Of a DNA stretch of 64,000 bases, positions 10,975 to 23,377 are shown piece after piece (within the stretch, counting starts at the first letter, position 1; every line of letters starts with the position of its first letter). The notes under the pieces were generated by a model. That model saw nothing but the letters and a program-made list of their open reading frames with translations, had not been told where the DNA came from and ran no database searches. Origin of the DNA: Iris pallida (Eukaryota; Streptophyta; Magnoliopsida; Asparagales; Iridaceae); the NCBI GenBank assembly GCA_029216955.1, contig JANAVB010012074.1, positions 18,699 to 82,698 of the forward strand. Reading direction: 5' to 3'. Made by a program: the position numbers and the translations under genes.

Positions 10975-13900
10975 TGTAGCTCCCCTTCCTGGAAAGTTAG
11001 AAATATTTTATTTTTAATTATTTTATTCGAATGGTGATTTTTAGATTTTTGTAAATAATTATTTAGTAAATTATTACGGTAGATGATTTTAGTCATGATT
11101 AGGGGTTGGAATACAAGACGACTAGGAATCATGGCACGGATAGTGCAGTGGGATACTTTGACTAGAGTTTAGCCATGGTAGGGGAAGGCCGAGCCATAGT
11201 GATGTCCTAACTAGGAAAACCAGACCTAGTTGTGACATGACCATTATAAATAGTTTAATTATTCATTATTATTATTATTTGATATTTAAGTGATCCGGTT
11301 GACTGGACCCGGACCGGACCAAGCCCATGTAGTCATGCGGCACGTCCAAGGACATTCATGTTGAGGGAATTTGGTATGAGGGTGTTGTATTTCATTTTAA
11401 TGATTTAACGAATATTTTCTAGTATTCGAAATTAGATATTATAATTATCATTATTTAGTTGATATTCAATGACATTGGTATAAAATAGATCCTTGTACAT
11501 TTTGGGATTGTTAGACTGTATATGATGGTATGCACACCATTATGGATTTATTGAACTTCATTACTATTATTATTATTTTATTATCGATATTATCGAGGAT
11601 ATTATTATACAATATTATTTTATTATTACTGGGTATATTATTATTGTCAATAAATTATATATATATACTTGTTCATATTTATAAAAATAGGCTCCACATA
11701 GGAATGATGCTTTTGGTTTTATTTAGAATTTATGGATTATATTATACAAGTGTATATATAAATATATAGATAAGTAAATATATGTATATAGATATAAGTA
11801 AATAAATATATATATATATATATATATATATTTTAAATATATATAAATAAATAAATATATAAATAAATATATGTATATAGATATAAATATATGTGCGTAT
11901 GTGTGTATATATATATACGTATAGTAGAACGTATACATGTATGATTATAAGTATATATATATATGAATATATATAGATGTATTAGTCATAATAGAAAAAT
12001 AAAAATAAAAAGGAAAAGAATAAGAAACAGTAGCAGCCCGGCCCACAGGTCGACTCCAAAGACCCCAGCCCAAGCTCTACAAAGCCCCCCCCGACCTGTG
12101 AAACCTACAGAACATGAATATCTATTTTTACGCGAGCAGAGAGAGATCGAGAGGAATTAAGAACGAAACCCTAGCCGATGTCTTCGCCCAACCGAAGACT
12201 CTCGCGCGCCCCCTCGGCCGCGGCGCCACCGCTGCAGTGGTCGGCCGGCCAGCAACAGCAAACGCGCGCGCGGGCCGTGCGCACAAGCGCGGGTTGTACA
12301 GTAGTAGTTCTGGCCATAGGGCGACTTTGCAAAGGGTTTTCGCCACGCGCAGTTGATCATTCGTCGATCTACATCTTCGGGTATGAACACAACCTATAAC
12401 TCTTAGAAACCCTTCAAATAGATTTAATTTTCATGATCTAGGTTGTCCGAAAAATCGAACCAAAGTTCGATAAAAACCTGCTCGAAAACAGAGCAAATAG
12501 CAGTCCAATCATCCATGTTTGAAGATCGATTTCGATCAATCTAATGCCATATTAGAAATTCTAATTGAGCACACTTTTAGACAACATGTAGGGCTCTACA
12601 ACCCAATTCGCAGAAGTCGATTGTATCGACTACGTGCCGAGAAATCGGATCCCGAAGTTGACCGAAAATCTATTTCAAAAACTAGAAAAACCACCGATAC
12701 GACGTGCGTCCTGCCAATTCGGGCGACGTGGTCGCAACCCAAAATCATCAAAACGTGCATAACGGCTTCGTGGACGTATGGGCTTTGACAAAATTCAAAT
12801 TGGTCGCGTGTGCGCGACGAATTTGATGCGTATCCGTCGAAATTCACCGTATCGGCCTCTGTGCAAATTCCCCAATTACTTTGTGCACGCTCGTCAGATC
12901 GAGACGAAACTTGTGCCAACAGGACCGTATCATTTTTTTGGTCCTGTATGCCAAGTTCGGTTCGATTCTGAGGCAGTTGATTGGATCGCCGTTTTGCGGG
13001 CCCTACGGTCCGACTTAATGGACGATTTTGTGCACGGTCGGCCGGAATCCAACTCAGGACATACGGTTGGGTTCGTATCGAAAAATTGGACCTGTTGACA
13101 TATAGTTTGATGACTTTAGAGACCATAGACTCTGGCACACTTTTCGGTGCAAAGCGAGTCCAACAGCGGACACCGCTTTGACCCAAAATTACCGTTTTGC
13201 CCCTGTGTCTAGAATTAGATTTAAGGACAGGCAATCCCAGCTAATTTGACAATTCTGAAAATGTTGGTAATATTTATTTTAGCATCTGGAGACTTTTTGC
13301 ATGTGTTGACTTTAGTGACTCATCTGATGTGGTTGTACTATCGGTTTCTCCAACTAAGGACCTCAGGCAAGTGCACTTTCTGATTGCTTTCAATTCATAG
13401 TAGTCTTCTCATTTCATGTTTATACATATATCTTGCTGCTTGTTGACACGTTCGTCACACGAAGTAGTCAGGAGGAGAAATATCTTAGTAGACATGTGGA
13501 CTACCCAGAAATATCCCCAAAATGTCTATTCTTGCCTGATAGCAGCTGCACACGACACGTGCAGTGTGTCGAATTTACCCCCTAGCCGTTCACATGTCGA
13601 AACGAATATTTCACACCACATAGGTAGTTGTATTTTATTTGCTTTCCTTGTCTTCTCCACCGTGCCATGTCAACAGTACTTTCTAGCTTTCATATCTCAT
13701 ATGTTATTTTCATATCTTGTTAATTCTATTGTGTTTTCGCATTGTCGTCGGTTTGTGTACTTGTTCCATTCCTGACTGAAAACCAACATTTTTTAGGATA
13801 GCTGTGGCTTCTTTAGCATTGGGAGATTCGGGTGTACTTGCAGACAGAAACCTAGAGATAGATAGTGGTTGTATCATTTTCAAAACTTTGTATTTGTTTT

Positions 13901-14073
13901 AAATATAAATGTTGTAAATGTTGTAATAAATGTTAGAAATGTGAAAGAGCAATAAATATTATTCTTTTGTAATTTTGAGCATCTTGGCCGTGACAGCGTT
14001 CTACCGCCGACTCTGCGGCGTAGGCTGGCTTGGAAATGTCTCGTATCCGAAAAAGCGGGTGTGGGTCGTGACA
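10975..14073 (+). mobile_element. LTR1 of the tandem array (3,099 bp)
   Basis: Starts TGTAGCTCCCC and ends GTGGGTCGTGACA. It contains an AT-rich (TA)n stretch at 11640-11980, then a GC-rich leader-like part with AACCCTAGCCG near 12167, then more than 1.5 kb with no coding frame I recognise. Near the end are TCCTGACTGAAAACC followed by TTTTTTAG (13770-13797) and a GC-rich inverted block (ACCGCCGACTCTGCGGCG, about 14003-14022). Relative to LTR2 and LTR3 it lacks about 16 bases near 11302. The 60-210 codon frames in 12100-13240 overlap on both strands and look fortuitous. Confidence 0.85.
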
Positions 14074-14745
14074 AGTTTTTGTGGTGGCCCATGTAGGTCC
14101 GTTTTCTTAAATTAAGCGAACTCGTGGTAGTACCATATTAGTCGTACTACTGCGAGCCTACGACTAGGAAATTCTCATTCATGATCAGGATTGAAATGAT
14201 TTAGGAGGATAACTAAGATAAGGGTCCCTATTAATTTGACTAATTGGGTAGTTAAGAGTGTCTGATAGGCCATGCCACTTGGATACAGAATTATAAAATT
14301 TAGATATCTTGCCAGATCTTTATAGATACACTCTTACTTTGATATGACGATATGATCCAACGTGGGTATAATACTTACTTGATTAGTTAGGCTTTTCCAG
14401 AATTAAGGCTATAATCTTGATAACCTGTTCAGTTTTCTTTTGCTCTATTTTGATATAAATTTCATATCATGAGTTAGAATTGCCTATTTTAAATTCTATT
14501 TTGCTGTAAGAAATTAGTTTATAATTTCTGATTTTGTTATTCGTATAAGAATCTCGAGTTAGTTTTGATTCAAGGTTTTCCCTCAACCAATTAAAATACG
14601 TATGAAATAAATGTTAGGATGTTCTTATTTTCCTTGTCTTCAGATATTTCCTCCCCGGTCAACCTTTTACTTTAAGGATTGAGACTTATAGGCAGATGTT
14701 TACGCTTTCTAGCATAGTCAATTAGTTTGAATCTTTAGCAGCTCC
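14074..14745 (+). mobile_element. Internal region 1, left part
   Basis: Begins straight after LTR1. No sequence like the common initiator-methionine primer-binding site (TGGTATCAGAG) is seen; the nearest candidate is TGGTGGCCCATG a few bases in. No gag frame. It is co-linear with 44110-44781 in the second unit, with only a few percent difference by eye. It ends in TCC (14743-14745), the left duplication of CACTA element 1. Confidence 0.75.
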
Positions 14746-14769
14746 CACTACACCATAATAGGCGATTAC

Positions 14770-15060
14770 CCACGGTTATTACCGTGACAATTATTTTTCG
14801 TCACGGTAATAACCGTCACGAGTGGGGCGTGGTTAATATTTAGTCACGGTAATAACCGTTACAAATATTTATTTTCGTCACGGTTATAACCGTTACAAAT
14901 ATTTATTTTCGTCACGGTTATAACCGTTACAAATATTTATTTTCGTCACGGTTATTACTGTTACTAATTTTATCTTCATAAGAGTTATTACCGTTACAAA
15001 AATGTGCTATTACGTTACTTATTTTTCACGTTTGTAACGGCTATAACCGTTACCAATATC
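14770..15060. repeat. Left subterminal repeats of CACTA element 1
   Basis: Three tandem 34-bp units at 14843-14876, 14877-14910 and 14911-14944, plus variants either side. Each holds a palindromic GTCACGGTTATAACCGTTAC core. Such clusters are the usual binding sites of the TNPA-type protein in CACTA elements; binding here is inferred. Confidence 0.85.
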
Positions 15061-15164
15061 CTTTTTTGAAAGAAAAAAAAATTCAATATATTTTCCATTA
15101 ACCTATATTCAGAAGGCTTCAAAGCAATATGTAATCGAAGATGAACTCTTATCAATATGCACAT

Positions 15165-15354
15165 AAATTCAAATTCATATATATTACAAGTTGAATACAA
15201 CATATAACATTACAAGATCTAAGCCTCAATATCAACACAAAGGAGAACCATTTCTCTTCTCAATTCAAATTCATATTACAATAGTTGAATACAACATATA
15301 ACATTACAAGATCTAAGCCTCAATATCAACACAAAGGAGAACCATTCTCTTCGC
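15165..15354. repeat. Tandem duplication of about 95 bp
   Basis: Two adjacent copies (15165-15261 and 15262-15354) differ by a few indels. Each contains TTGAATACAACATATAACA and ends near GGAGAACCATT. It lies inside CACTA element 1; no function is apparent. Confidence 0.85.
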
Positions 15355-16593
15355 AACACAAATGTAAGAGAAAGAAACATTCCTCTATGGCTCATCCCCG
15401 CCATCTCAGCTATACCACCACCATGATTGTATTACAAACTGATACAAACATATATGTTGCCTGCGCATACACACCGAAATTGAAGTAATGATCTTTCCCT
15501 CCTCTATCTCCAATACTCAACTTGAGAGCACCGTCAACGAAGAACCTGAATTTCTCACTATACATCAGGAAGCAACATCTGGATTCTCTCATGGCACAGC
15601 AACAACAATAGCAACAACTGTTGTTGCTGCTCTCCAAGAGGTGATGATGATGGCTCCTCCTCTATCCTTTGATCAGAGGGAGTGTGGACTAGTGAAGAGG
15701 AATGACCAGAAAGGAGGGGGGATGGGTTGACTAGGTACGTACTTCTTGGGGCTTAGAGCCTTCTCTCACAAGGACATTCTCAGCATGACAGTAGCTGGCC
15801 TCCCTTGCATGAACAATATCAATCATCATGGCCCATGAAACATTAATGATGTTAGTAGTGAATTCTTATAGCAATCTGCATTATCTCATTAACTCAATAA
15901 TTATGTACATATAATAAACTAATTATCTGAAATTGTTAGACTTTAAGGATCACTATGACCTCAATATTGCTTCATGTGAAGATGTGCCTAGATATATCAA
16001 GGTACAAAGGAATCAAGTAACTAATATAAAATCCCAGGTATGAAGAGTTAATCTACATCATATTGAACATGGCATATATTTCCCATCTCCATCTATAGAT
16101 ATCTATAAATATTCATGATAAAGAAGAGCAGGGGAAAAAAACTATATAAAGGCCACGATACACTGGCACTCAGTACTGAGTAATTAAGCAACTATGCCCA
16201 TACTTCAGTAGAAACAATGTAACAAAAACAAAATGAACAAGGATTAAAGAAGAAAAAGCTATCAAGTAAAAGTCCCACAACAACTCATGTTATATAGACT
16301 CATCAGGTTATCCCGATGGTCGAACCCTGAAAAATGTTTTTCTTCTTGCCATGTCTAGAACCAAAATTCATGCCGCAAGTTGGTTCAATGTTAACATAAA
16401 CTAACACTAGTAATCCATGTATGTAATAACCAAAAACTAGTACTTACCTGTGATAGTGTAATATTAGGACCAATCCTCCTCCAATTATGAATGCCTTCAA
16501 ACTTGCTCCTTCAAACACTTCCAAGACACTACCTTCAGGTTCTTGCTCAGAATTAGGCAGCCTTCAAGGAGACAAGAGTATATACTATCGTAC
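15355..16593. other. CACTA 1 interior, no identified gene
   Basis: Overlapping frames on both strands at 15285-15730 (up to 80 codons) are not recognisable. The minus frame 15637-15410 is the more protein-like of the two but has no motif I can name. Confidence 0.4.
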
Positions 16594-16770
16594 CTCGGAT
16601 GCTTTATCACCAGCTGGACGACCCCTTAATTCTGCCAAGTAATAAACAACGTTCTCTTTATATTCTTCCAGTGAACCTCTTCCTTGAACTGCCCTGAGAA
16701 CTGCAATAGGGACACTAAAACCGTACATGAAACACCATCCTCCAACTGCATTAATCTGTATCGTCTCGTG
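16594..16770 (-). pseudogene. Unidentified captured exon (59 codons)
   Basis: An open 177-base segment, divisible by three, bounded by AG (16772-16771) and GT (16593-16592) in consensus-like contexts (CACAGATTCAG before, GTACGATAG after). The peptide is low in repeats and protein-like, including GGWCFMYGFSVP, LRAVQGRGSLEEYKENVV and LAELRGRPAGDKASE. I do not recognise the family. It has the same orientation as the other captured fragments, so it is probably a fifth captured gene. Could be chance, but length, phase and splice borders argue against that. Confidence 0.45.
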
Positions 16771-18516
16771 CTGAATCTGTGTCAGTGCAACATAGATGAA
16801 TGCTCACATGCTCCGATTATATATGTCCCCAAGCCACATTCTTTGGTTTGCTTCATTCTTAAAACAGAAATTACATAAGAGCATATGTGGTGCGGGTGTT
16901 TGGAACAACCTTGGAAGTAGGTATCAGAGACATCTACAGGGTTAACCTATTTCTATTGACACACCTGTGGTTGTAGCAGTCCTTTGGAATGTATGTTGCA
17001 ATAGTACAGGCCTAGACAGTAAAAGGCGGTGGCTTATAGGCATGTGGTCTATGAGAGGTAAGTATGAACAAGGGTTGGTGTTCCTGCACAGGCAGGTAAG
17101 GTAATATTATGTGTATGTGTACGTGTGTCTGTGATATCAGGTAATTGCCTTATGTCTCGATAAGACTCCAGAATTTGAGTCGACATCTTATTGTTTGAAC
17201 CTATGTAGCCATAATAGGGTATTACCTACACAGGAAAAACTAAAGGAAATCAATATGAATATTGGTGCATAGGAGTCTGTGGGGTATCAGATATTGCTCT
17301 GTATGCTAATAGCCTGGTACTCACACACGTTTTCCCTTACTGTGTTACACCTGTACATTTTCCTCAGTGTTCCTAGATGTTCATTTCAGTTACTGTTTGA
17401 TTAGGTTAACCCTAGACAGTAAAAGGCGGTAGCTTTGTGTTAGCTTATAGGCATGTACAGTTTCATCACCACCATATCAATCAAGTTGGCAGAAAAATGG
17501 ATGAATGTCCCCGAATTACCGATGAAAATCATATTTACCATCCCCTTAGTTACCAGAGAAATTTTAAAGTAGCAAATTAGGAAGAAGATAGACAATACCG
17601 GAATATCTCTTTCCTGAATACCAGTACCTGAGAAATTGGTGCAAAGAGCTCAATCAAAATCTGGGGCACTCAAGTTTGGATAGCATAGATGAAGCTCCTG
17701 CAGATTTGAATTGTCCAGGTTCAGAAAACCATATGGAAGAACATCTATATAAGTACATACTATTTACAACTCGACTGTGAACTTTTATAATTAACTTAGG
17801 TTATTTGCAGATGACTTCCCTCAGTTGAGGCCTAACAGCAACTCTATGTAACTGTGTTACAAATAGATAAATATTCAGCTCAATATTAACCAAACGTAAA
17901 AGTTTCTCAGTTGAACATATTGTCTTATAACAATAGAGAACATGTTTGTCTCCACAACATGCGGTGATTGGAAACTGTTTAAACAATAGAAACCTTGCAT
18001 GGCAGAACATGATACTACCATGCATAACTCTCAAACTGGACAATTTATCATTTAGCCCTTCTCATCATCATCTTTTTTATCGTATACGTTATAACATAAG
18101 AGTGAGAGGAAACATAGAAAACGTAATTTGTAGTTTTCCATAAAACCTCTATTTAAACTTTAAAGAAGGATGGTTGTGGGGAAGATTGCTAAGGATGTTT
18201 ATCACCGACAGTAAGACAGAGAGAGGTAGTGAATTTTCAAGTAAAATTTAAAGCAGTATTGAAATTTAGCCTACAGATACTCTCTAAAAGATAAATGTTA
18301 ATACTTTTAGATACTGTATGCAGTGCAGCAATAGTTCATCCTACATCATTTACTGGCATGAGAAGTCACATATTTATGCTGCCTATTCATAAAGTTTATA
18401 AATGTAATTGAATTAACATGCCTCAGCACTAACAGATTAATTTAAACACATCCCAATGTAGCAAGATATATATGCAATAAGCAGGTAAGGAAACCATAAA
18501 TATTCAAATGGTGTAC
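16771..18516. other. CACTA 1 interior, no identified gene
   Basis: AT-rich, with a short direct repeat (CCTAGACAGTAAAAGGCGGT at about 17010 and 17412). Small overlapping frames at 17801-18143 are opposite-strand shadows of each other and carry no motif. Probably captured intron sequence, but this cannot be shown. Confidence 0.35.
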
Positions 18517-19033
18517 CAGAGTGTAAGGATCCTTCGCCATTTGAGTAGAACTTCGCCTGAACCTATCTTTTCTGGGAACAATTGTACCTGCCTTCTGGAA
18601 ACTAGGTATGCTGTCTTCGAAAACTTCAAGTTTGTGATAGGTACCTCCAGCATATGCAAGTCCATTTTTCAGATTGTACCACGACTGTTGACCAGGCAAA
18701 TAAACCGATACAGATTTCTGCCCCTGCACGATATTAGAAGTAAATCCAATAGACATTACGTGTTTGCAATTAGAAAATAATCACACAACTGATAATGTAA
18801 TCATGTAGGATACCTGTTCATAAATCCCCTGGACAAGGAGACTTTCTCCAACCATAAAAGCCTCGCCATTGTTAAATGTTTCTTTGTCATCAGGGAACTC
18901 CAGCCACAAAGGACGCATTATAGGGATGCCACTTACACTAGCCTCTCTAAATAGAGTGTAGTAATATGGTAACAACGAGTAACGAATGTGTATTGCCTCC
19001 CTCATCAAAGCAGTGTTTCTTTCTCTGTATCAT
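18517..19033 (-). pseudogene. Captured fragment: glucosidase II alpha subunit (GH31), two exons
   Basis: Exon A (about 19033-18814) reads ALMREAIHIRYSLLPYYYTL, then SGIPIMRPLWLEFPDD and GEAFMVGESLLVQGIYEQ. A GT at 18813-18812 and an AG at 18725-18724 bound an intron. Exon B (18723-18517) reads SVSVYLPGQQSWYNL, then SIPSFQKAGTIVPRKDRF and KDPYTL, ending at a GT. This is the region after the catalytic domain of ER glucosidase II alpha (about 900 residues in plants), which trims glucoses from N-glycans on new glycoproteins. Only about 140 residues are present and the catalytic aspartates lie upstream, so it is a fragment. The retained intron shows capture from genomic DNA. Confidence 0.9.
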
Positions 19034-20391
19034 TGTGTCCAAAAAAAATAAAAGTCGAAGAAAATAATCACTAAAAGAGAAAAGAACAATCATATGTAAC
19101 CAATTTTTAACTGATAATCCGGTAACTAAATAGTCTATACATCCAAACTTCTAAAGCGCTGAGGGATAAACAAACATCCAAAAAGAAAGGATTTTATAGC
19201 TACTAATTTGCAATGTATCAATTAAATCATAAAACTACATTGCGCTACAATGCTCAAGTATTATCTTCTAAAACTTACTTCTCAGTCTTCTTTCTTCTAT
19301 TTTTTCACCAACTTCTGTGCCCATTCACCAATAAACAACTTCTGTAGACTAGTATATATAATATATAATATATAATATTATATATATAGATATTAACAAC
19401 TTTCCATGAATTTTGGATTTCTGCTGTCAAAGCTATAGAATTAACTCTTGTTCTACTGTTATTTACTAACCTCATAATGAATAAAAATAATGGAATGAAA
19501 ATTTGCAGCGCAATGGAGGAGATAGCTAGTTAGACATACAAATTTATAAGAAAACATATATAAACTGACATTTTCAAACATTCAATTCAAACATTCAACA
19601 CCTAATATAGAAATATCTGCAAGCACAGCACATCTTACTAAAGTCAAGGCCACAAGGATAAAAAAAATACTTACCTGACATCTTGAACATGTTTCATAAG
19701 GCAGTAAATGTGTGTTATTTATATATATCAAGGTTTCCTGGGAATTACCTGAACATTTAAAAGGCATTGCAGTAAATATTACAAACGAAAAGAAAGAAAG
19801 TAGTGAAAGACTCATCCAAAGAAATAGCATTGAGTATCAGAATTATGCAAATCAGTATATACCTTTAATTCTACAACGAATAAAAAGCAGAACTGATCAT
19901 TCAAGTCATCTTTTTTCTAAATGCAGTTTGAGAGCATGTGTATCATTGTCTATGATCTGTGGAAGTTGGAACTTCTTTCAAAATAAATACTTATTAGATC
20001 ACTTAAGGGCTCTAGAACAACAAAGTGAAGCTCCTCAAGGCAACAAAAGACGTCAAAGAAATAATATCTCCATCAGAATCCAATGTTATCTACCAAATGT
20101 GTAATGTTACAATAATGTTAGTCTTTATTTATTTAACGATAAAAACCTTGCCCAATAAATGTATGTAGTTATTTTGTACAGAGGTATGCGACATTATATA
20201 CCAATCAAATGCCTTTTTTCCAATAAAAACCCTGCAGTTTTCTGCTTACTTTCTCATAATTTCAGTAAGTGGCGATAAGATATATCCTCTAGCACATTGT
20301 CATTACAACATTGTGCAATTTTTCTTCTTTTTGTATTTTGGGAAGCAGTTGTGATTTAATTAACAGATAATTTCACCATTACTTAACATAT
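19034..20391. other. CACTA 1 interior, no identified gene
   Basis: AT-rich spacer with a TA-rich patch at 19350-19390. A plus-strand frame of 130 codons (19712-20104) has no motif I recognise and is opposite in direction to the captured genes. Confidence 0.35.
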
Positions 20392-20887
20392 TACCATGAA
20401 ACTGCTTACCAAGAGGTAATGTCATCAAGTGTGCACAAGCTGGCATTATATTAGAGAAGGTGACAGCTATGACTTTTATTTTGGAGAGAAGCATCCAACG
20501 AAGGCACAAGCCCTTCATCGAATATTCCGGTCTGCACGCACCCTGCTTATAGGATTCCATGTGATGGCGACGGGATCCCATAAGAGGTGGAACACAGGTA
20601 GAGAATAGTCCACCCTTGTGCACTTTGCATACATATCAACCCTGCTGACAAAAACATTGAAAGCAACTCCATTTATCACAACATACATATGGATATGCAT
20701 ACCTTGGCGACATCCACAAATTCAGCAAAGATGCAAAAATGGTCGACAGAGTAAACGAGTCAGGCATCAACCTAGACGTGCCCATCCCTCTCACCATAGC
20801 CACAACTTCCTTATACGATCTGTTCTCTGCATTGGTGGCAATCACAATATTCCAGGAAACAACATCCCTTTCCGGCATTGAATCCAT
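20392..20887 (-). pseudogene. Captured fragment: pentatricopeptide-repeat (PPR) protein
   Basis: The segment opens MDSMPERDVVSWNIVIA and continues with MPDSFTLSTIFASL, a typical plant PLS-type PPR pair. After a frameshift near 20690 it continues HMYVVINGVAFNVFVS and VDMYAKC, then PVAITWNPIS; after a second disruption near 20525 it reads PACAHLMTLPLGKQFHG. These correspond to consecutive repeats. Intact PLS-type proteins bind organelle RNA in chloroplasts or mitochondria and often guide C-to-U editing. Here there are at least two frame breaks and no E or DYW tail, so it is a dead fragment. Such genes usually lack introns, which fits the absence of splice sites. Confidence 0.85.
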
Positions 20888-21473
20888 ATACTAATTCGTG
20901 TTTATTTCTATGCAACCTAGCATATAACTAATGTTGCACTATACCTGAGTATAGTTTAGCCAACATGCCCAAACTGGAAGAAAGAAGCTAATGAAAATTA
21001 CATTTAAATGTTTCAGGGAGCCAAATTTTGCTAGCATTTCTTGAATAAAGTTTTTGTCTTATGTCCAACACTTTTGCATATAACCCACAATTCCAGATTT
21101 CTCAAATCAATAAGCAACTTTTTGCCACATAACTGCAGTAAATGCAAGAACAAATTTAATAACCAACTTTTTGCCACATAACTTTTTGCTTAAACGTAAC
21201 TGCAGTAAATGCAAGAACAAATTTAATGGGCAATATTACAAACAACAGGCATGCAGCTTTCTCAAATCAATAAGCAACTTTTGCCACATAAACTCAAGTA
21301 GCATATATGTGTTCAGTTACCTTGTTGCAGATGTAACATATTGCAAAGTTATAGCAAGTTGCAAAAGATGAAAATAAGATGAACTATTCCATACCACAAT
21401 TTTGATAGTAACCCTTCTGTCACAATTAGGACAAGATCAAAATCTAATGTATAGCGATGAAAGAGGATATTAC
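20888..21473. other. CACTA 1 interior with local repeats
   Basis: No gene found. AGCAACTTTTTGCCACATAA and TGCAGTAAATGCAAGAACAA recur two or three times within 21060-21290, apparently by local duplication. Confidence 0.5.
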
Positions 21474-22200
21474 CTGATGGAGACATGCACGTGAATGCAA
21501 ATAATGTCAGGTGACTTCCAATGAAAAGGATCCACGGTCCACAAAATCCCTATTGAATATATGTGGGTTATGGTCTGATGGAAGCCTATTGAGTTTGAAT
21601 ATATTTAATAAATCAAATAAAAGCAATTGTTTAAATAGAGATACTTTTAGTTTCATAAACAAAGTAAGCTAACAAGAAGCTGACTCAACTTAAATTTAAA
21701 ACAGTAAGAAGACCATCACATCAGCTAAAAGATAGACTTCCTAGTCATATGCAAGCAAACATGCTGATAGACTTTATCAGTCTCAAATCTTCTTGAGACA
21801 TAACAAAGTGTATTACAAGTGGAGGACTTCTCTAATCAGGATATCAATATAATTTGATTCCATTAAAATAAGAACAAAACATACAGTAATGTAAACTCTT
21901 ACACCTTCCTTGCCATGTACATCACCATAAACTATCAACTTGCTGCCATTTGGAATGGTAATATCAACAAGTGAAGGCATAGAGCATAAAATTTCCCTGG
22001 TTTGTAAGATGATCTCGTAGGCATACCTGAGAAAGCACAAACAATTTGACGTGTTGGTTGGTTGAAGTAAAGAAAATTTGAAGACAATTTTAAGCTAAAT
22101 TCAAATGTGTATAGCAGCTATTACTATTAGCACGCACCTTTTATGTAAGCATTTCAGATTCCTAAAATCATCAGTCAATTTTTTTTATAAAATTCAAGGT
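21474..22200 (-). pseudogene. Captured fragment: serine/threonine phosphatase 5, three exons
   Basis: Exon 1 (about 22200-22139) ends LTDDFRNLKCLHKR at a GT and is in phase with exon 2 (about 22029-21907), which starts after TTTCTCAG and reads YAYEIILQTREILCSMPSL then YGDVHGK. Exon 3 (21549-21474) lies between AG and GT and reads [12 protein letters not shown], a one-base frameshift, then LTLFAFTCM. The GDVHG and GDFVDRG motifs hold metal-binding residues of the PPP phosphatase core, and the order matches PP5, a TPR-phosphatase that works with Hsp90. The normal stretch between exons 2 and 3 is missing, as are the TPR repeats and the GNHE motif. A decayed fragment. Confidence 0.88.
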
Positions 22201-23377
22201 TATCACTTCCCCTCATATTCTTGCACCAGTATAGTGTGAGAAAGACAATGAGAATATCCTTGTAGATACAAACAGTGAAGAAAAAAAACAACCTGACAAG
22301 AACAACCATCTTTGCACAGTCGTATAAATGTCATAACCTATTTTGTCAACCATGAATCTAGATACATTAACCTACCAATGGATTCCTTTATCCAATGTTA
22401 AACCACATGTTCTATTGGAAAATGATGAGGATTTTGCATATTTCTTGATGGTCATCAACATAGAAGGCAAACAAAGAACATGGATGCTGAGTTGACTATG
22501 GAATGGGGAAAGTCCCCATAGTCATTGCCATATGACCATTACAAGAACACAGCGCAAGAGAATCCTCTATATCAAGAAAAGAAAAAAAATACTAAAAATT
22601 GATAATACATATATAAAAATACAAACATCTTTAACTGGAAATAGGTCCCAACAAATTGAAACTTAAAAGCATGATTTCTTGTGAGCTTTTACTTTCAAAC
22701 AGATTGAGCTCCCTCGGGTTAAAACTTGACTTAAACACAGGACTGAACTATGTTCAAGTCATTAAAAGATTTTCTTAAATTTGATTAACTCATTCTCCGA
22801 GTAAGACTATTGGTCTCAGAAGACATACAGTGACTGTCATAGTTGAACAACAACGTCACAGTTTGAAAGTCAGCGTGTTAATCTAAAAATATCCCCCAAT
22901 GGATAAAGGAGAAGTTGAATATTTATCAGTCAAACTAGTTATGGTAATGTCAAAACAACTACAGAAAAAACTAATGTAATATGATTTTCTCAACCTAAGA
23001 TCCTGGGTTCTATTTGGACAACAAAGGGTCTCAAAAATTGCAAGACAAAATATTAGGATAGAAGGACGCATAACTACACCAATATTCTAAAGTTAATTTC
23101 CACAAATTGATCTCAACACAATGGCTCTAGAAATGTGAACAGAAACTATCAGCGGTCAAGGCGAAGATATGAGAAAGAACTGAGCATCTCAAGATGTAAT
23201 ACTATATATTAGTATAACAACAATAAGGCCTAATCTAATTATTCAGGTGATTAGTTAGATATTATAGACCAAATTGCTAATTGTAAAATCCTGACAACAT
23301 AGTACAACTAGCCGCTTGAACAAAGTTGTATGCTCTAAACAAAATTTAGAATTAGAACTGAATAGAAAGTTAGTACC
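22201..23377. other. CACTA 1 interior, no identified gene
   Basis: AT-rich sequence between the PP5 and trehalose-phosphatase fragments. A 62-codon minus frame (23071-22883) is not recognisable. Probably intron or flank of the captured genes. Confidence 0.35.

Noticed and set aside
12114..12399. Overlapping 65-80 codon frames around AACCCTAGCCG in LTR1
   Set aside because: Leader-like sequence with frames open on both strands; LTR2 lacks the region altogether.
14843..14944. Regular palindromic repeats that could suggest a CRISPR-like array
   Set aside because: Units are contiguous without unique spacers and sit next to CACTA ends; they are subterminal transposase-binding repeats.
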